A stretch of 64,000 bases of DNA from Rotaria sp. Silwood1 (Eukaryota > Rotifera > Eurotatoria > Philodinida > Philodinidae): contig CAJNOP010000098.1 of NCBI GenBank assembly GCA_905250075.1, positions 190,618 through 254,617 on the forward strand. Direction: 5' to 3'. The notes under the pieces were generated by a model. The model had not been told where the DNA came from. It saw only the letters and a list, made by a program, of their open reading frames with translations, and did no database searches. This document shows, in pieces, positions 34,710 through 47,640 of this stretch (the first letter of the stretch is position 1; every line of letters begins with the position of its first letter). A program made the position numbers and the translations under genes.

Positions 34710-36341
34710 GTAAACAGCTTTATGTTCCATGTTTTTGTATACGTTGACACTAACCATTGTACTATTCACTTCTGAACACTTACACCCGTAGTAACTGTTA
34801 AAGAAATCGAATACTCAACAATTTTCTTCTGGAATACAATTCTAATGTATATTCTGATAAACGAGTTAGATGTAATATTTATAGAATATTGAATACCATA
34901 ACTTCTGAAAATTTCATAAATCAAGAAATCGTAATGTGCATATTTTTCAGTGTAGTAGAAATGTCGTGATAGTTCACCATGTACTATTCAAAAGACATTT
35001 ATGAAATATTATGAGATATCACTTTTAACATGCTAGTACTTCAATGAATTTCAACTGCCATCGATCATGACTAAAACTGTGTTCATAAACGTCTCTTTTT
35101 TGCATTGAGTTTCACTGAAAATAACCATGTTCACTGTGTAAACATAGTTATTATGAATTGAGCAGTCTTTTTTCTGAAAATTTTTCATTAATGAATCCCT
35201 TTCACAAGAAGTTGTCATTTATGAGCTCAACAATATCTGCTTATTCCGTGCAAAGGTAACATATTTCTATTTTCATTCTACTAAGCTTGCATTATAATTT
35301 AAATTGTTAACCACAAAAAGGATTGAAATTTTTTGCATCTTAAGAAAATTTCGAGTGAAATACACTCACATAAATTCATCCATCAAGTGCTGTAAAAAGC
35401 AGTAATTGAGTCTGTATACCAGAGAGCGATATGAGACATTCTTTATTTTTCTTACTATAAGGCAGTGAAACTCACACATCGACTAATCATATCTGCGTAT
35501 CAATTACTACAGTAATGATACAGCAGCTCTTTTTTATTTTATTATTCATCTTTTAGTTCCATAAGCTATTTTACATCTACGTAAGGTGATCGTAGTCCAA
35601 ATTTCAAGTTCAAAGTTTTGTTTCGTCGTTTTCATACATGATTTCATAATTTGTACCTGTCGTTCTTCTTGAAAAAACGCCTTTTGTTTCAAATTACACA
35701 AGATTTTTTGTTGCGACCTACTTCGAAAGTTTTCGAAAATAGAGTTTTTTAACTTAGCATACAAAGATAATTAGTATATCAGTGATTTATAAAGTCCAAG
35801 CCAAATGAAAAATATTAATAAGACTAATATTGGATAGGTTCGATTGGAACAATATAGGTGCACATAAAAGATAATAACTTTTTCTTAAGACAATATCACT
35901 ATTTTTTTGTGAGACATGAATGTTATACTGCCGCTGATAACAGAATACACATATGTGGTACAGATTTACGGAGAAATAAGAAGTCTTGCACATCATTAGA
36001 GACATTTCATCTAGAATGTTTCTTGATATGTTGAAAAACTAATTCATCGTCACTGAAGAACATCGAGACAGACTAAAAAAGGCTCAAATGACAGTCTCTT
36101 GACGTTCTGCTTTTGGAAAATTTTTCAATATTTACAGAACATTGCAATTGTAACTTTACTTTCTTTCTCAGAATGAATTTTCTTGACGAAATTCAGCCTT
36201 TAGTTCGTTCTGCATTTAAGATTTCAAAAAACAAATCTTGATTAGAGACGTAAATCTGAAGCATTTTGATATTGTTGCTTTCATTCATAACTTTTTTTAT
36301 TTTTTGCCATTCAAAAAACTTAAAGAATGTCTTCATTTCAG
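34710..36341. other. Intron (inferred) of gene A
   Basis: No exon is seen. The flanking exons both have phase-1 borders and can be joined directly, giving an in-frame Ser at the junction. Confidence 0.5.
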
Positions 36342-36659
36342 GCACCTATCCGGTTATTCTCATGAAGAACCAAATCAATAGTACAAATGCAAATTATAAG
36401 ACTGGTGATTGTCCAGCATCTCCAAACAACAATACTTATGGTTGGCATTTTATCCTCGGAGGCCCATCTGCGACATTCGTATATCTCAGTTGTACCTTCC
36501 TGCAGGCGGGCACGATTAATCAATCGTATAGTGGTACAAATTCTACTAAGCATGCTTATCTGTTTACGCCAGGATATGATACCATTCTTAACTGTACAGC
36601 AGCAGTCAGTGGTGGATCTGAGAAAGATTTTCAATTGAGCCATGTGTGTATCCCGACAA
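36342..36659 (+). CDS. Gene A: glycosylated Cys domain, one phase-1 exon
   Basis: Exactly 318 bp between TTTCAG and GTAAGT, phase 1 on both sides, encoding 106 residues: TYPVILMKNQINSTNANYKT, GDCPASPNNNTYGWHFILGG, PSATFVYLSCTFLQAGTINQ, KHAYLFTPGYDTILNC, FQLSHVC. It has four cysteines and five N-glycosylation sequons (NST, NNT, NQS, NST, NCT). The WHFIL...F..L.CTF..AG...KHAYLFTPG...L.C.A...FQLSHVC pattern looks like a beta-sandwich extracellular module; I have an impression of similar wording in microbial surface proteins but cannot name a family. The symmetrical 1-1 phase means the exon can be duplicated or shuffled without breaking the frame. Placement in gene A rests on strand, order and phase. 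Confidence 0.75.
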
Positions 36660-38646
36660 GTAAGTAGATTCTTTATGTTTTCAGATGCTTAAGAGACTAC
36701 CTCACCGAATTGTTTTCACTCAAAAATCGATATATCAAATAAAATTTTGCCACTTAAAACTTTCCACGTACCTAGGTATTACTTTGAAGAAGTGATGTGT
36801 GAATTTTGATAATCTCTAGTATCTAAAACTGAGATGAATTCATCATTGATGCCTCACATAATCTAGGAGAACTTAGTAAAAATTATTTAGTAGGGGTCGA
36901 GTCTGTTATTAAATATTTGTGTGATTTAGTATAGCAGCGTAGAAAACAAAGATATCCCTTTCTAGATCATTCCTGTCGATCTTACATAGAATGATCCGTT
37001 GCATAAATACAAATTCACCTTTCACACTAATAAATGGAGCAATATTCGCGCATCTATTTTTAGTTCGTGAGTCACATGCGAAATAAAGTTCCTCACACCA
37101 TGCAGTATAACTTCTTTGTAGAAAACTTCAATACATTTACCATCAATCACTAACAGAACGATTTTCTTTGTCAACTTTTCACACCAGCCAACAATAAACT
37201 TCACGACTTTAATTTCTTGAGAATGCGACTAACATAATATGTGATCAGATAGCTGTAGCACTGACAAGGGTGACCGCGATTGGAACACCACATGCATTCA
37301 CTAGCCATTCAATAATACTGTATAATGTGCCTACAAAACTGGGCACACCCATAATGGATCAGGATCCGAAGTGCTTTGCATAGGCATACGATCCAGAAAA
37401 GACAGCTCTATGGCAAGAACCTTGTTATTTTCGTCCTAAATTCTTGAAAAACCGAAAAAAATCCTAGAAAGATTGGACCAGAACTGTTAGCTGGTTAGTA
37501 TTATAGGTAGAATCCTGGTAGCCTTTGAGTGGCTTTGAATTCAAAACGAAAAACTCTTTTTATAGGTTTCAATGCTTTACTAGGTTCATTCGATGCTATT
37601 ATGAGCAACCATAACAGTATATTTCTAACATACTTTAAAGAGAATGAAACTGAATTGAATAGATAAAGTATCGATGTGGAGACATCGAATATACGAATCG
37701 ATGAGCTTACTTGGCTGGATTGCATTTCATTATTTTATATCTCACATGCTTTCATATCTTGCATTATGAATGAGTTGTTAAGTTATAATTGAGTTTTAGG
37801 TAAACAAAAATTATCTCAGAGCAACATTTTAGAAAATATACCATCATTTAAAATATTGTTTTCGATTTACTCAGTCTCACAATTTTTCGTTAATTTCAAT
37901 TAAACTCAAAAGATCTATTTCAGTTTTTTTCACACAGAATGAAAAGTATGGTTGAGTTTCACGAAATAGTGTGTCTCTTACCGAAAATAGTCGTTAAATG
38001 AAAAAAAAAGGTGGTTGAAGAACTAAATCGAAATGCATACGCCAATTTAATAATTTTTTGAATGTCTCGCAGAATAAACGCGCGAAACGATTTGATATTT
38101 ATGCTGTAAATACAAAGACAATGTCATTATACATTATTAAAAAGATCTTAAAAATATCTACCAATATTCCGTCATGTGCTCTCTAAATGCTTCTCTCCAG
38201 ATCCAACTATCATCAAAAATAATACTTGGGTAGTGTTCTCAATTCTAGCAGCCTCCTAAAAGAACATAATAAATATCTGAAAAGTCTTTCTATTTAGTAC
38301 AGTTGAGATTTCGCTCAATTGTAGTATTGAAATTCGTATTGTATTCTAACCATGTGCAAATCTTGAAAAGATTCTGAAACAACCAAACAAATATCTTCGT
38401 GAAACCTTTGCATCCACTTTCGTGAACACTGTGAATGAAATCAGTTATGAATCATAATAGAGTTCTGACTACAAAATTCTGAATAGAGAAAAAACAAATA
38501 ATTACAAAGATTGAAACTAGATCTTGAGGCTGGGCGCATGAGTATGTCTGCCGTCCACACTCTATATTCACTTCCCACACCCTGAGATGACATTTTTCAT
38601 TAGTAAGAAAATAATGTGCATATGTTCGAATTCTATCCAAACCTCA

Positions 38647-39162
38647 CTATTCTCACACATAGCGAAATGAGGAGGATATGAAAGAAAGATGCTTTATGCC
38701 GAAAGGAAGAATCACAGTTCTCAATAAGAGAAGCATACTTATCGAGAGGATATATTCTGACTAAATGTCTTCTAAGTGAACTTCATCAGATACGTTGATT
38801 GACACAACCAAGAAGGTCCAACTACCTGACACTTCAACAATCATTATGTCCTTTCTTTTCCTTGATAGACAGTTTATGTCTAAATAATTACCAGGAATAA
38901 GCAATAGAATTCCACCTGTGCATTCATTACTCAAAAGTGAACTCCAGACAAAAGCACATATCACCGTTCATTTTAGCTGACATATCAATATAATCTAGCA
39001 CTCTACTTCTAAACACTAAACCTATTCTATCTTACATTTGAAAAGTGGTAAGGGTTTTCAACATAAAAAATTCAAAGCGAGCTTAAAATCAATCTCTTGA
39101 CCTACTACGAAAACACTGCAGAACAGGATATTTTTATTTCAATACAATTCTTATTCATCTAG
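38647..39162. repeat. Intron segment duplicated at 43017-43516
   Basis: About 515 bp of sequence ending in the splice acceptor of the Thr-rich exon aligns, with substitutions and small indels, to 43017-43516. Shared words in order: CACTATTCT, AAATGTCTT, ATCATCA/CATCAGAT, CATATCACCGTT, TTTCAAAGCG-type then GCTTAAAATC/GCTAAAATCG, and a TTTAG/CTAG acceptor. Confidence 0.55.
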
Positions 39163-39895
39163 CTACTACCACAACAACTACATCAACCACAAGGACAACA
39201 ACAACAACTACAAGAACAACAACCACCACAACAACTACAAGAACAACAACCACCACAACAACGACGAGAACTACTACATCAACAACTACTACATCAACAA
39301 CTACNNNNNNNNNNNNNNNNNNNNNNNNNNNNNNNNNNNNNNNNNNNNNNNNNNNNNNNNNNNNNNNNNNNNNNNNNNNNNNNNNNNNNNNNNNNNNNNN
39401 NNNNNNNNNNNNNNNNNNNNNNNNNNNNNNNNNNNNNNNNNNNNNNNNNNNNNNNNNNNNNNNNNNNNNNNNNNNNNNNNNNNNNNNNNNNNNNNNNNNN
39501 NNNNNNNNNNNNNNNNNNNNNNNNNNNNNNNNNNNNNNNNNNNNNNNNNNNNNNNNNNNNNNNNNNNNNNNNNNNNNNNNNNNNNNNNNNNNNNNNNNNN
39601 NNNNNNNNNNNNNNNNNNNNNNNNNNNNNNNNNNNNNNNNNNNNNNNNNNNNNNNNNNNNNNNNNNNNNNNNNNNNNNNNNNNNNNNNNNNNNNNNNNNN
39701 NNNNNNNNNNNNNNNNNNNNNNNNNNNNNNNNNNNNNNNNNNNNNNNNNNNNNNNNNNNNNNNNNNNNNNNNNNNNNNNNNNNNNNNNNNNNNNNNNNNN
39801 NNNNNNNNNNNNNNNNNNNNNNNNNNNNNNNNNNNNNNNNNNNNNNNNNNNNNNNNNNNNNNNNNNNNNNNNNNNNNNNNNNNNNNNNNNNNNNC

Positions 39896-39936
<41 letters not shown>

Positions 39937-40347
39937 CTACAACTACAACAACAACAACAACTACAACTACGACAACCACAACTACTACAACAACAACAAC
40001 AACTACAACCACAACTACAACTACAACTACGACAACAACAACTACAACAACAACTACAACAACAACAACTACAACTACAACTACTACAACTACAACAACA
40101 ACTACAACTACAACAACAACTACAACAACAACTACAACAACCACAACTACAACTACAACTACGACAACAACAACAACAACTACAACAACAACAACAACAA
40201 CCACTACTACTACTACAACAACAACTACAACAACTACAACAACAACAACTACTACTACTACAACAACAACTACAACAACTACTACTACTACAACAACAAC
40301 TACAACAACTACAACTACAACAACAACAACAACTGCGTTTGGTATCA
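39163..40347 (+). CDS. Gene A: long Thr-rich mucin-like exon
   Basis: Between a CATCTAG acceptor and an ATCA|GTAAGT donor. Reading (A)CT ACT ACC ACA... it encodes almost pure threonine with occasional Ser and Arg, closing with TTAFGI. Length including the gap is 1185 bp, a multiple of 3, and both borders are phase 1, like the preceding exon. Poly-Thr with a few Ser is typical of densely O-glycosylated mucin-type stalks. ACN codons mix ACA, ACT, ACC and ACG, with interspersed ACTACA periodicity, so the array grows by repeat slippage yet has kept one frame. The centre is unsequenced (39305-39894), so true length is unknown. The opposite strand reads as poly-Val/poly-Leu, which is only a shadow. 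Confidence 0.85.
39305..39894. other. Assembly gap (590 N) in the Thr-rich repeat
   Basis: Run of N inside the ACA/ACT repeat. Its estimated size keeps the exon in frame only by assumption. Confidence 0.95.
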
Positions 40348-43016
40348 GTAAGTAATAGGGGAAATAGTAAAATACTACTCTATGCAAGGATTCGTGGGAA
40401 AATTATTGAAGAAGTGGGAATTATGTAACATTGCAAATGGCAGGATCCCTGATAGAAGTTAAGATTACTTTGGAAGTGTTTTGGAAACTGAAAAGTACCA
40501 TAATATGAAATGTAGTTTTTGGAATTTTACGTGGGCAAAAGACAGTGAAGTGATGACAGTTTCCGGATCTTTCCTCTCGTGCTCGAAAGTTTTTACCTTG
40601 GTAGCGTTTAGAGAGTTGTTTTCATTGAATAAACATTACCTTCTATGAGGAGATTAGGCAATTGTTTAGGCTATGAAAACACAGGAGTGTTTTTTATCTG
40701 TACCAGGTGTCTACTGAAGACATTGATCAACAAAGTTGAAGGACTCATTAGTTATTATTGTTCTTTGATTAAACTGTTCAGTTTGTAGATAAATTTTTGA
40801 TTAATGTTTAGAAATCTTAAGTGATATGATCTTTCGAGTAGTAAGGCTCGAGCGGAAGTCTTAATGTTGGATTAGAACATATAAGATTTTTGTGTTCATA
40901 TGAGAACGAAAAATAGATAGATATGAACCATGAAATTTAACATAAGAATAATTCAGGTTTAAGCGTTTTTTACTTCGCAGTTAACTCACGCGAAATTCAG
41001 TTTGAGTTATGATGTGAGCCAAATGTTATTTCATTACAAGTTTTTTTTTTACTTTAATAGAGACGTAACTTGGTGTTGTTCGGGCCACATAGAAGAGAAC
41101 CGTGATTGATCCGAACAATAGTATGTTTAGTCCGTTTTGAAGTGCAGAATAACTGGAAATCAAATGATATTTCCCTAGCATAATCATTTAAACTTAGTTT
41201 TTTAGTGAAAGCAATGTTAAGCAGAAAAATTTAGTATTAAGTGTTAGTTGAAACTGCTGAATCACTTAACTTAATTATGTCGAATTTAAAAACAGGGCCC
41301 ACTTTCACTTCTCAATGATTTATTGCCCTTCAATTCGCTTATACATGGCGGCATCCAGAAATGTGGCGGATTGACTTTTAAAATCAATATGAATCATGTT
41401 CTAAGATTCATAAGATATTCTGTCAAATCGTAGCTGAGTGGCTGTTATGTCACGCTGGAGACATGTTTCAAAGATTCCTATTGATAAAGATTTTTGTTTC
41501 TTTTCAGAGGATACGGTCACTTAAAATGTATCCATAACCTATCACTACAAGCTTAGTAGCTTTCTGAATACTGTTCAATGAATGGTATGCTTCAGTTTTT
41601 TGTTAAGCTACACCAAAATACTGTCTTAGAACATGAAAATTTGAGTGGTTTCATATTGTAAGATACTAATTTTTATTATGAATGGATGACAGAATATACT
41701 GTGAATTCAAGTACATGATCGAGGCATTGCTATGAAAAGTTGATGATTCGTGTTTCTAGATGCCACCATATTTTTCTCAAATGCAATTTCACGAAAATGA
41801 TCCCTAGCACAGAGTGTGTAAATCAGAACATTTCACGAAATGCAGAAGTACAAAATCGCTACAAAGAATATAGTGACTTTTGTGCAAGATCACAGCATTA
41901 TTTTGAAGCACCCAACAAAATATGTGTCATCAGCAGTGTATTACCAAATCGAAATTTCTAGTCAACTCTTTTTGTATATTGTTGGTGCTTGTTCGCTAAT
42001 AAGCGAGATCTATACAGCTTGTCCAAACATAATGCTGTTATGTTATTGATAAACTATTTTTGCCTCTATACAAGAAGGAAGCTCATCAACTGTACATAAG
42101 ACTTGTGTTTGAGAAAAGATTTAAAATTTCAACTAATAAAAAAAATGGAAAATATAAAAGAGTCTCATAAGACTAGACAGAGAATGGTTCAGAAAACACA
42201 TTACAGATTAACTCACAGGTACGCACATAGACAGAATTTTTTTAAAATTAATTCTCTAGATTCGAAACTTTTCAGTCTTGCGAATAAAGGTAAACGAGTT
42301 TCAACACTTCACAGAGAAAAGTGTTTCAGATAGACAGAGAAACTCGATGAATTATGTACCGTTTTGAAGAGCCTAGACACAACTTATGGAATACGTCAAA
42401 TAAATAATTAATTTTTCAAATATTTATTTCAGAATACACGTTCTGAGTTCCTAAAATATATGCTGTCGATCATAGTCTGTAGAGGAAGGATGAATTCAAG
42501 TTCCTCTTTATAAATAAGTGTCAATAGAAAGCAGGGCAACATGTCTACTAACGTACAGGGGGCTCGATTCAAAAGAAACGAATCGTGTCAAAATGTTGAT
42601 CATCTATTCCTAGCTTACAATATCTCTGACATTTTCTATGCCTTTTTGACATTCTTAACTCTTTTATCTCTGCTATCGTCTGTGACTGATTTATCCTGTT
42701 CACATGATACTTTTCGTAAGAGTCTAGTTGTTTGAATTGACTGCTCACATTGATTTTTTTTACCGCTAAAGATTAATAAACACAATCAAAACTTTCACTA
42801 CTTCGACGCCGTCTACAATATGATGTGAATAATTGTTTCATATCGGTCATTTTAGTGTTTATTTTCATAAATAATGCAAGACACACTCATTCAGTGCTAG
42901 AATCCCTTTTACAGTGAAGCCTTCAAGACTATTGAACTATGATTCTAGAAATGTGTTCATAATCTTTTTTTCTTTGATGAGAAGGTAGAAATCATATGTT
43001 CCTATTCTTCGAGAAA
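40348..43016. other. Intron or 3' flank of gene A, no exon supported
   Basis: Several 60-80 codon frames (for example 41740-42049 and 42103-42333) lack motif or splice support. No tandem repeat was noticed. Confidence 0.4.
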
Positions 43017-43516
43017 ATCACTATTCTTATGTATCGCAAAGAAAGATAATACGAAAGAAAAACGCACTATAACAAAAGTTAGAATCAAAGTGCTCAACAA
43101 GATAAGTACATTTATCCAGGGATGCTTTTCAACAAAATGTCTTGTGGATGAATCTCATCAATCACTCAAGTTGTACAGCTTTCTAATGAGATAAATAAAA
43201 CTCGGAATGTGTTCTTTTCGTTTGTGTATTTGGAAGTAAATGTCTGACTAACAATCTGCTACAAACAACTGAGTTCAACCTGTACATTTTCCTCACCATA
43301 GGACATATCACCGTTTCTTTGAACTGATTAATTAATGTATTCAAACAGAGTATTTTTAAATACTGAACTTAGTCCATATTGCATCTTGAAAATTTTAAGA
43401 GTTTTCTATGTAAAGTTTCCAAAGCGGGCTAAAATCGATTTGTCAACGCATTGCAAGGATACTATGTAGTATTAAAATAGACTTTTTATTAAGTATAACT
43501 TGTTATATTTCTTTAG
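43017..43516. repeat. Second copy of the 38647-39162 intron segment
   Basis: Diverged direct copy 4.37 kb downstream of the first, with the terminal acceptor (TTTCTTTAG) retained. Confidence 0.55.
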
Positions 43517-43580
43517 ATAATTCCCCACCAACAGGTCCAACTATTGCGCTGTCGTGTACCATGATTATTTTCGTCTATTG
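43517..43580 (+). CDS. Candidate terminal exon of gene A
   Basis: Directly after the retained acceptor, a phase-1 join to the Thr-rich exon would read NNSPPTGPTIALSCTMIIFV followed by Tyr and TGA. That is a short hydrophobic tail after small polar residues, which superficially resembles a GPI-attachment signal, but the hydrophobic part is short. Alternatively the true exon was lost here and the acceptor is a relic of the duplicated intron. Low confidence. Confidence 0.25.
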
Positions 43581-43989
43581 ATTAATATCGAACGATCACT
43601 TCAAATTAATTTGAATATACGAATAGAATATTTGTTCTGGCTGTGCATACATTTTGTTATCATTGTTTGACACACCAACTGTGGTGTTTTCTTTAGAGTT
43701 AGTGATGTAGTCGAATTTATGTTTGATTTAAAATATTCAAATATCTTCAGATCACTCATCAAAGGATATTATATTCACATTTTACGGTATATAAATAGAT
43801 AATTGGACGAATCATTTGTTTATGCAATTCATGTTCTACATTTTTCTGCAGTACATTTTCAGACATACCAAATTTGTGACATGTCATCATTATTTGAACA
43901 GAGCGATTGTATTGACTATTTAATTGATACTTTTTCACCGAATTCGTTGCTTATTCAAATGAATTACTTGGGTCAAGCTAAATATTTGA

Positions 43990-46660
43990 ACAGAATCTTT
44001 ACGTTGAGGTTGGTTAATTTTTCCAGAGATCTTTGCTGATGCGATCCAGTGACACACTATGCTTTAAAGTGATAGTTATAATTTAACATAACCCTTATTA
44101 TAATGATTCGCTAGTCAAAAGTTTTTTTTCTAATGTGATCGAATGAAATACTTCGCTTCGAAATGAGTGATATGTTTGAATGGAATCCTAATTATATTAA
44201 TTCATTTGTCAATAGATCAATGTTAGTGTGATCAAGTAATACATATAGCTTCGAACTTTGCGATATACTTGTATACAATCCTCCTTATATCGATTCATTT
44301 ATCAAGAGAACTTTGCTGGTGTGATTGAGGGAGACAATTCACTTCGAACTGTCCGATATACTTGTATACAGTCCTAATTATAGCGATTCATTTATCAAGA
44401 GATTTTTCCGATGTATTCGAGTGATACGCATCGCTTCTAACTGAATAATATATTTGAATGCAACCCTTGTTATTAAGATTCACTTGCCAACGCATCTTTC
44501 CTGATATGATCAACTGATAAACATTGCCTCGAACTAAACAATATATTTGAATGACATCTTACTTAGAACGATGCATTTATCCATAAATCTTTGCTGATGC
44601 AATCGAGTGACCACTATGCTTCGAATTGAACGATATATTTTTATGGAACTCTTATTCTAATGGTTCATTAGTCAAAAGGTTTTAGCGAATGTGATTGCAT
44701 GAAACGCTTAGCTTCAAATTTAGTGATATATTTGCATAGAACCCTGGTTATAACAATTCAGTTGTTAATAGATCCATGCTAATGTGATCGAGTGAGACGC
44801 TTCGCTTCGAATGGTATGATATAACTGTATGCAATTCTGATTATAGTGATTCAATGATCAATAGATTCATATTGATGTTATCGAATGAGATATTTTGCTT
44901 CGAACTGTCCAATATATTTGTATACATTCCTAATTATACCGATTCCTTTATCAAGACATTTTTCTAATGTAATCGAGTGATACGCATCGTTTCTAACTGA
45001 ACAATATATTTGAATGCAGCCCTTGTTATAAATATCCACTTGTCAAGGCATCTTTGCTGATATGATCAATTGATAAACATTGCCTCGAACTAAACGATAC
45101 CATCGAATGAAATCTTGCTTAGAAATATGCATTTATCCATAAATATTTGCTGATGCGATCGAGTGACACACTATACTTTAAAGTGACTCATATAATTTAA
45201 TGTGACCCTAATTATCATAGTTCAATAGTGAAAACATTTTTATTGATGTGATCGAATGACATGCTTCGTTTCGAATCGAGAAATATATTTGAATGGAATC
45301 CTGATGATATTACTTCATGTATCAAGAGACCTTTTTTGATGTGATCGAATGATACACTTTGCTTTGACCTGAATGATATATTTGAATGGAACTCTTGTTA
45401 TAGCGATTTATTTGACAAGAGATTTTTGCTAACATGATCAACTGATAAACATTGCCTCGAGCTGAATGATATACTTGAATGAAACCTTGTTTAGAACGAT
45501 TCATCTATAACTAGGTCTTGATTGACGTGGTCGAGTCACACACATCGCTTCGAATCGAACAAAATACTTAAATGAGACGCTGTTTAGAACAATTCATTTA
45601 TCAAAAGACCTTTGCTGATATAATCGAGCAAGACAGTACGTTTCGAAGTGAGTAACATACTTGAATACAATCCTGGTTAGAATCATTCATTTACTGCTTA
45701 AATCCTACTGTTCAGATCTGTACGAACTTTCTCTAAAGCAAAAGTCATATCCGTACAATTATTTTGTTAGAATCAATTATTTAACACGTACATTTACATT
45801 ATTAGTCTTCTGAGAGACCTCGTCTCCAAGGGAGTGATATACTCCTCTGAAGCCCTACTTCTAACGATTCATTTGTCAAAAGATCTTTGTTGATGTGACT
45901 GAGTGATACACTTTACTTCGAATTGAGCAATATACTTAAATGGAAAGTTGCTTAAAACGGTTCATTTTTCAAGAGATAGTTTGCTGATGTGATCGAGTGA
46001 CACAATGCGTTTCGAAATTAGCAGTATATTTCGACAGAATTATTATTAGACTGATCCATTCGCCATGAAGCTTCCACCAGTGTGTATAATGTTTCGCAAT
46101 TTAGTTAACAGAGGCATATTTGAATTAGGTTGTTGTTCATGCTGATCATAAGACAGATATATCGATAAACTAGGTCGAATGTAAATCTCGTTTTTTTCTG
46201 ACCATATATTTGAATAGAACCCTTCTCATAAGAATTCATTTGTCAAGAGATCTTGGCTAATTTGATGGAAGGATATAACGCATTTCGAACTAAGTGATAT
46301 ACTTGAAAGGAGCTCTGATTATAACTATCCATTTGTCAAAAGGTCTTCACCGATGCAATTAAGTGATCGATATTGCTGCTAATTGATCGACATACTTGAA
46401 TGTAACCCTCGTTATGACGACTCTTATATCAAGAGATCTTTGTTAATGTGATTGAGTGACATATGTTGCTTCGAAGTGAGCGGTATACTTGAATGAATTC
46501 TTATTTATAACAATTTATTTGCCAAGATACCTTGGCTGACGTGATCGAGTGACACATTTTACCTTAAAGTGAGCGATATATTAGAATGAACCCTGGTTAT
46601 AATAATTCATTTGTCAAGAAATTTTTGCTAATGTGATTGAATAACACACTTCAATTTTCC
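43990..46660. repeat. Diverged tandem satellite, ~93-bp unit, about 28 copies
   Basis: Order of words in each unit: GATGTGATCGAGTGACACAC, TTCGCTTCGAACTGA, CGATATACTTGAATG, AACCCTGGTTATAACGATTC, ATTTGTCAAGAGATCTTTGC. Equivalent words at 44041, 44135, 44227 and 44321 give 92-94 bp spacing. Copies are heavily diverged, indicating age. No continuous frame. Confidence 0.85.
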
Positions 46661-47189
46661 GTTGAGCGTTGAATCGAAATGACAAGTTAGTTCGAATGAT
46701 TCATGTGGCATCATATACTTGAGTATCAAGAATTATGCAATTTTTCTAACACGATAGAAATATAGTCGGATGAATTAATAGTTAGAATGATTCACTATCT
46801 ATTTCATGATCAGTTATGTGATCTAATATCACACTTCATTTCAAACTGATTGATGTATTCGATCACTACCTTGCAAGCAGTGACGAAAGTGAGGCTATTC
46901 TATTTCTGTGTTTCTTGGTATGCTACAATGTGTTTGTCTTCAAGAGCAATCAATGAACTATTTGAATGTTGTCACTGTTTTGCTAATTCCTTATCTCAAA
47001 CATTATGTTTCATGTAAATCAAGCTAACTGTTGTTTTCATTACAGGATTCATCTGAACAAAATCTTACTTCAAATAATTCATCATCCACACAATCTTCAA
47101 TCATCAGTTTCATTATCACTAAGTACTTGTTAATAACATAAATGAACTCTAGCTTGCTTAAGATAGGTCATGTGATATGCGCTGTTTAA

Positions 47190-47640
47190 TTACCTCTTCT
47201 GATGTTAGTGATCACAACGAGATAAAATAAATGAATACGACCTTCGTTAGAATAATTCCTCTGCCATACGCTATTCAATAATATTTTCTGATGTTGGCGA
47301 TCACATTGGAATAATATAAATGAACACAATCTTCATTATAACAATTCATCTGACGTACGCTGTTGAATACTATGTTCTGCTGTTATTTGTTGCTGCAGAG
47401 GTAAATAATTGAACACAACATTTGTTAGGAGAATTCGTACGCTATGCGTTGTTCAGTCTTGTGCTCTACGACCATTGATTACCAGAGAGCAAAATAATTG
47501 AACATGACTTTCTTTAGCATAATTCATATGCTATGCACTAGTTAATCTTGTGTGCTACTGTCATCAATTGCTAGAGAGTAAAACAATCAAACACTACCTT
47601 CCTTAGAATGATTTACTTGTAGTGTAGTCCCCTAACACGA
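47190..47640. repeat. Variant ~98-bp satellite next to the 93-bp array
   Basis: About four units with CTTCGTTAGAATAATTC, CATACGCTATTCAAT, CTGATGTTGGCGATCA and AATAATATAAATGAACACAA. The layout parallels the 93-bp unit (GTTAGAATGATTCAT plus a GATGTNATCGA-like block), so it may be a diverged branch of the same satellite. Confidence 0.55.

Noticed and set aside
39155-40387. A 410-codon minus-strand poly-Val (and an overlapping poly-Leu) frame
   Set aside because: It is the antisense of the Thr-rich ACN repeat and runs through the N gap; the plus strand has the splice sites and phase-1 borders.
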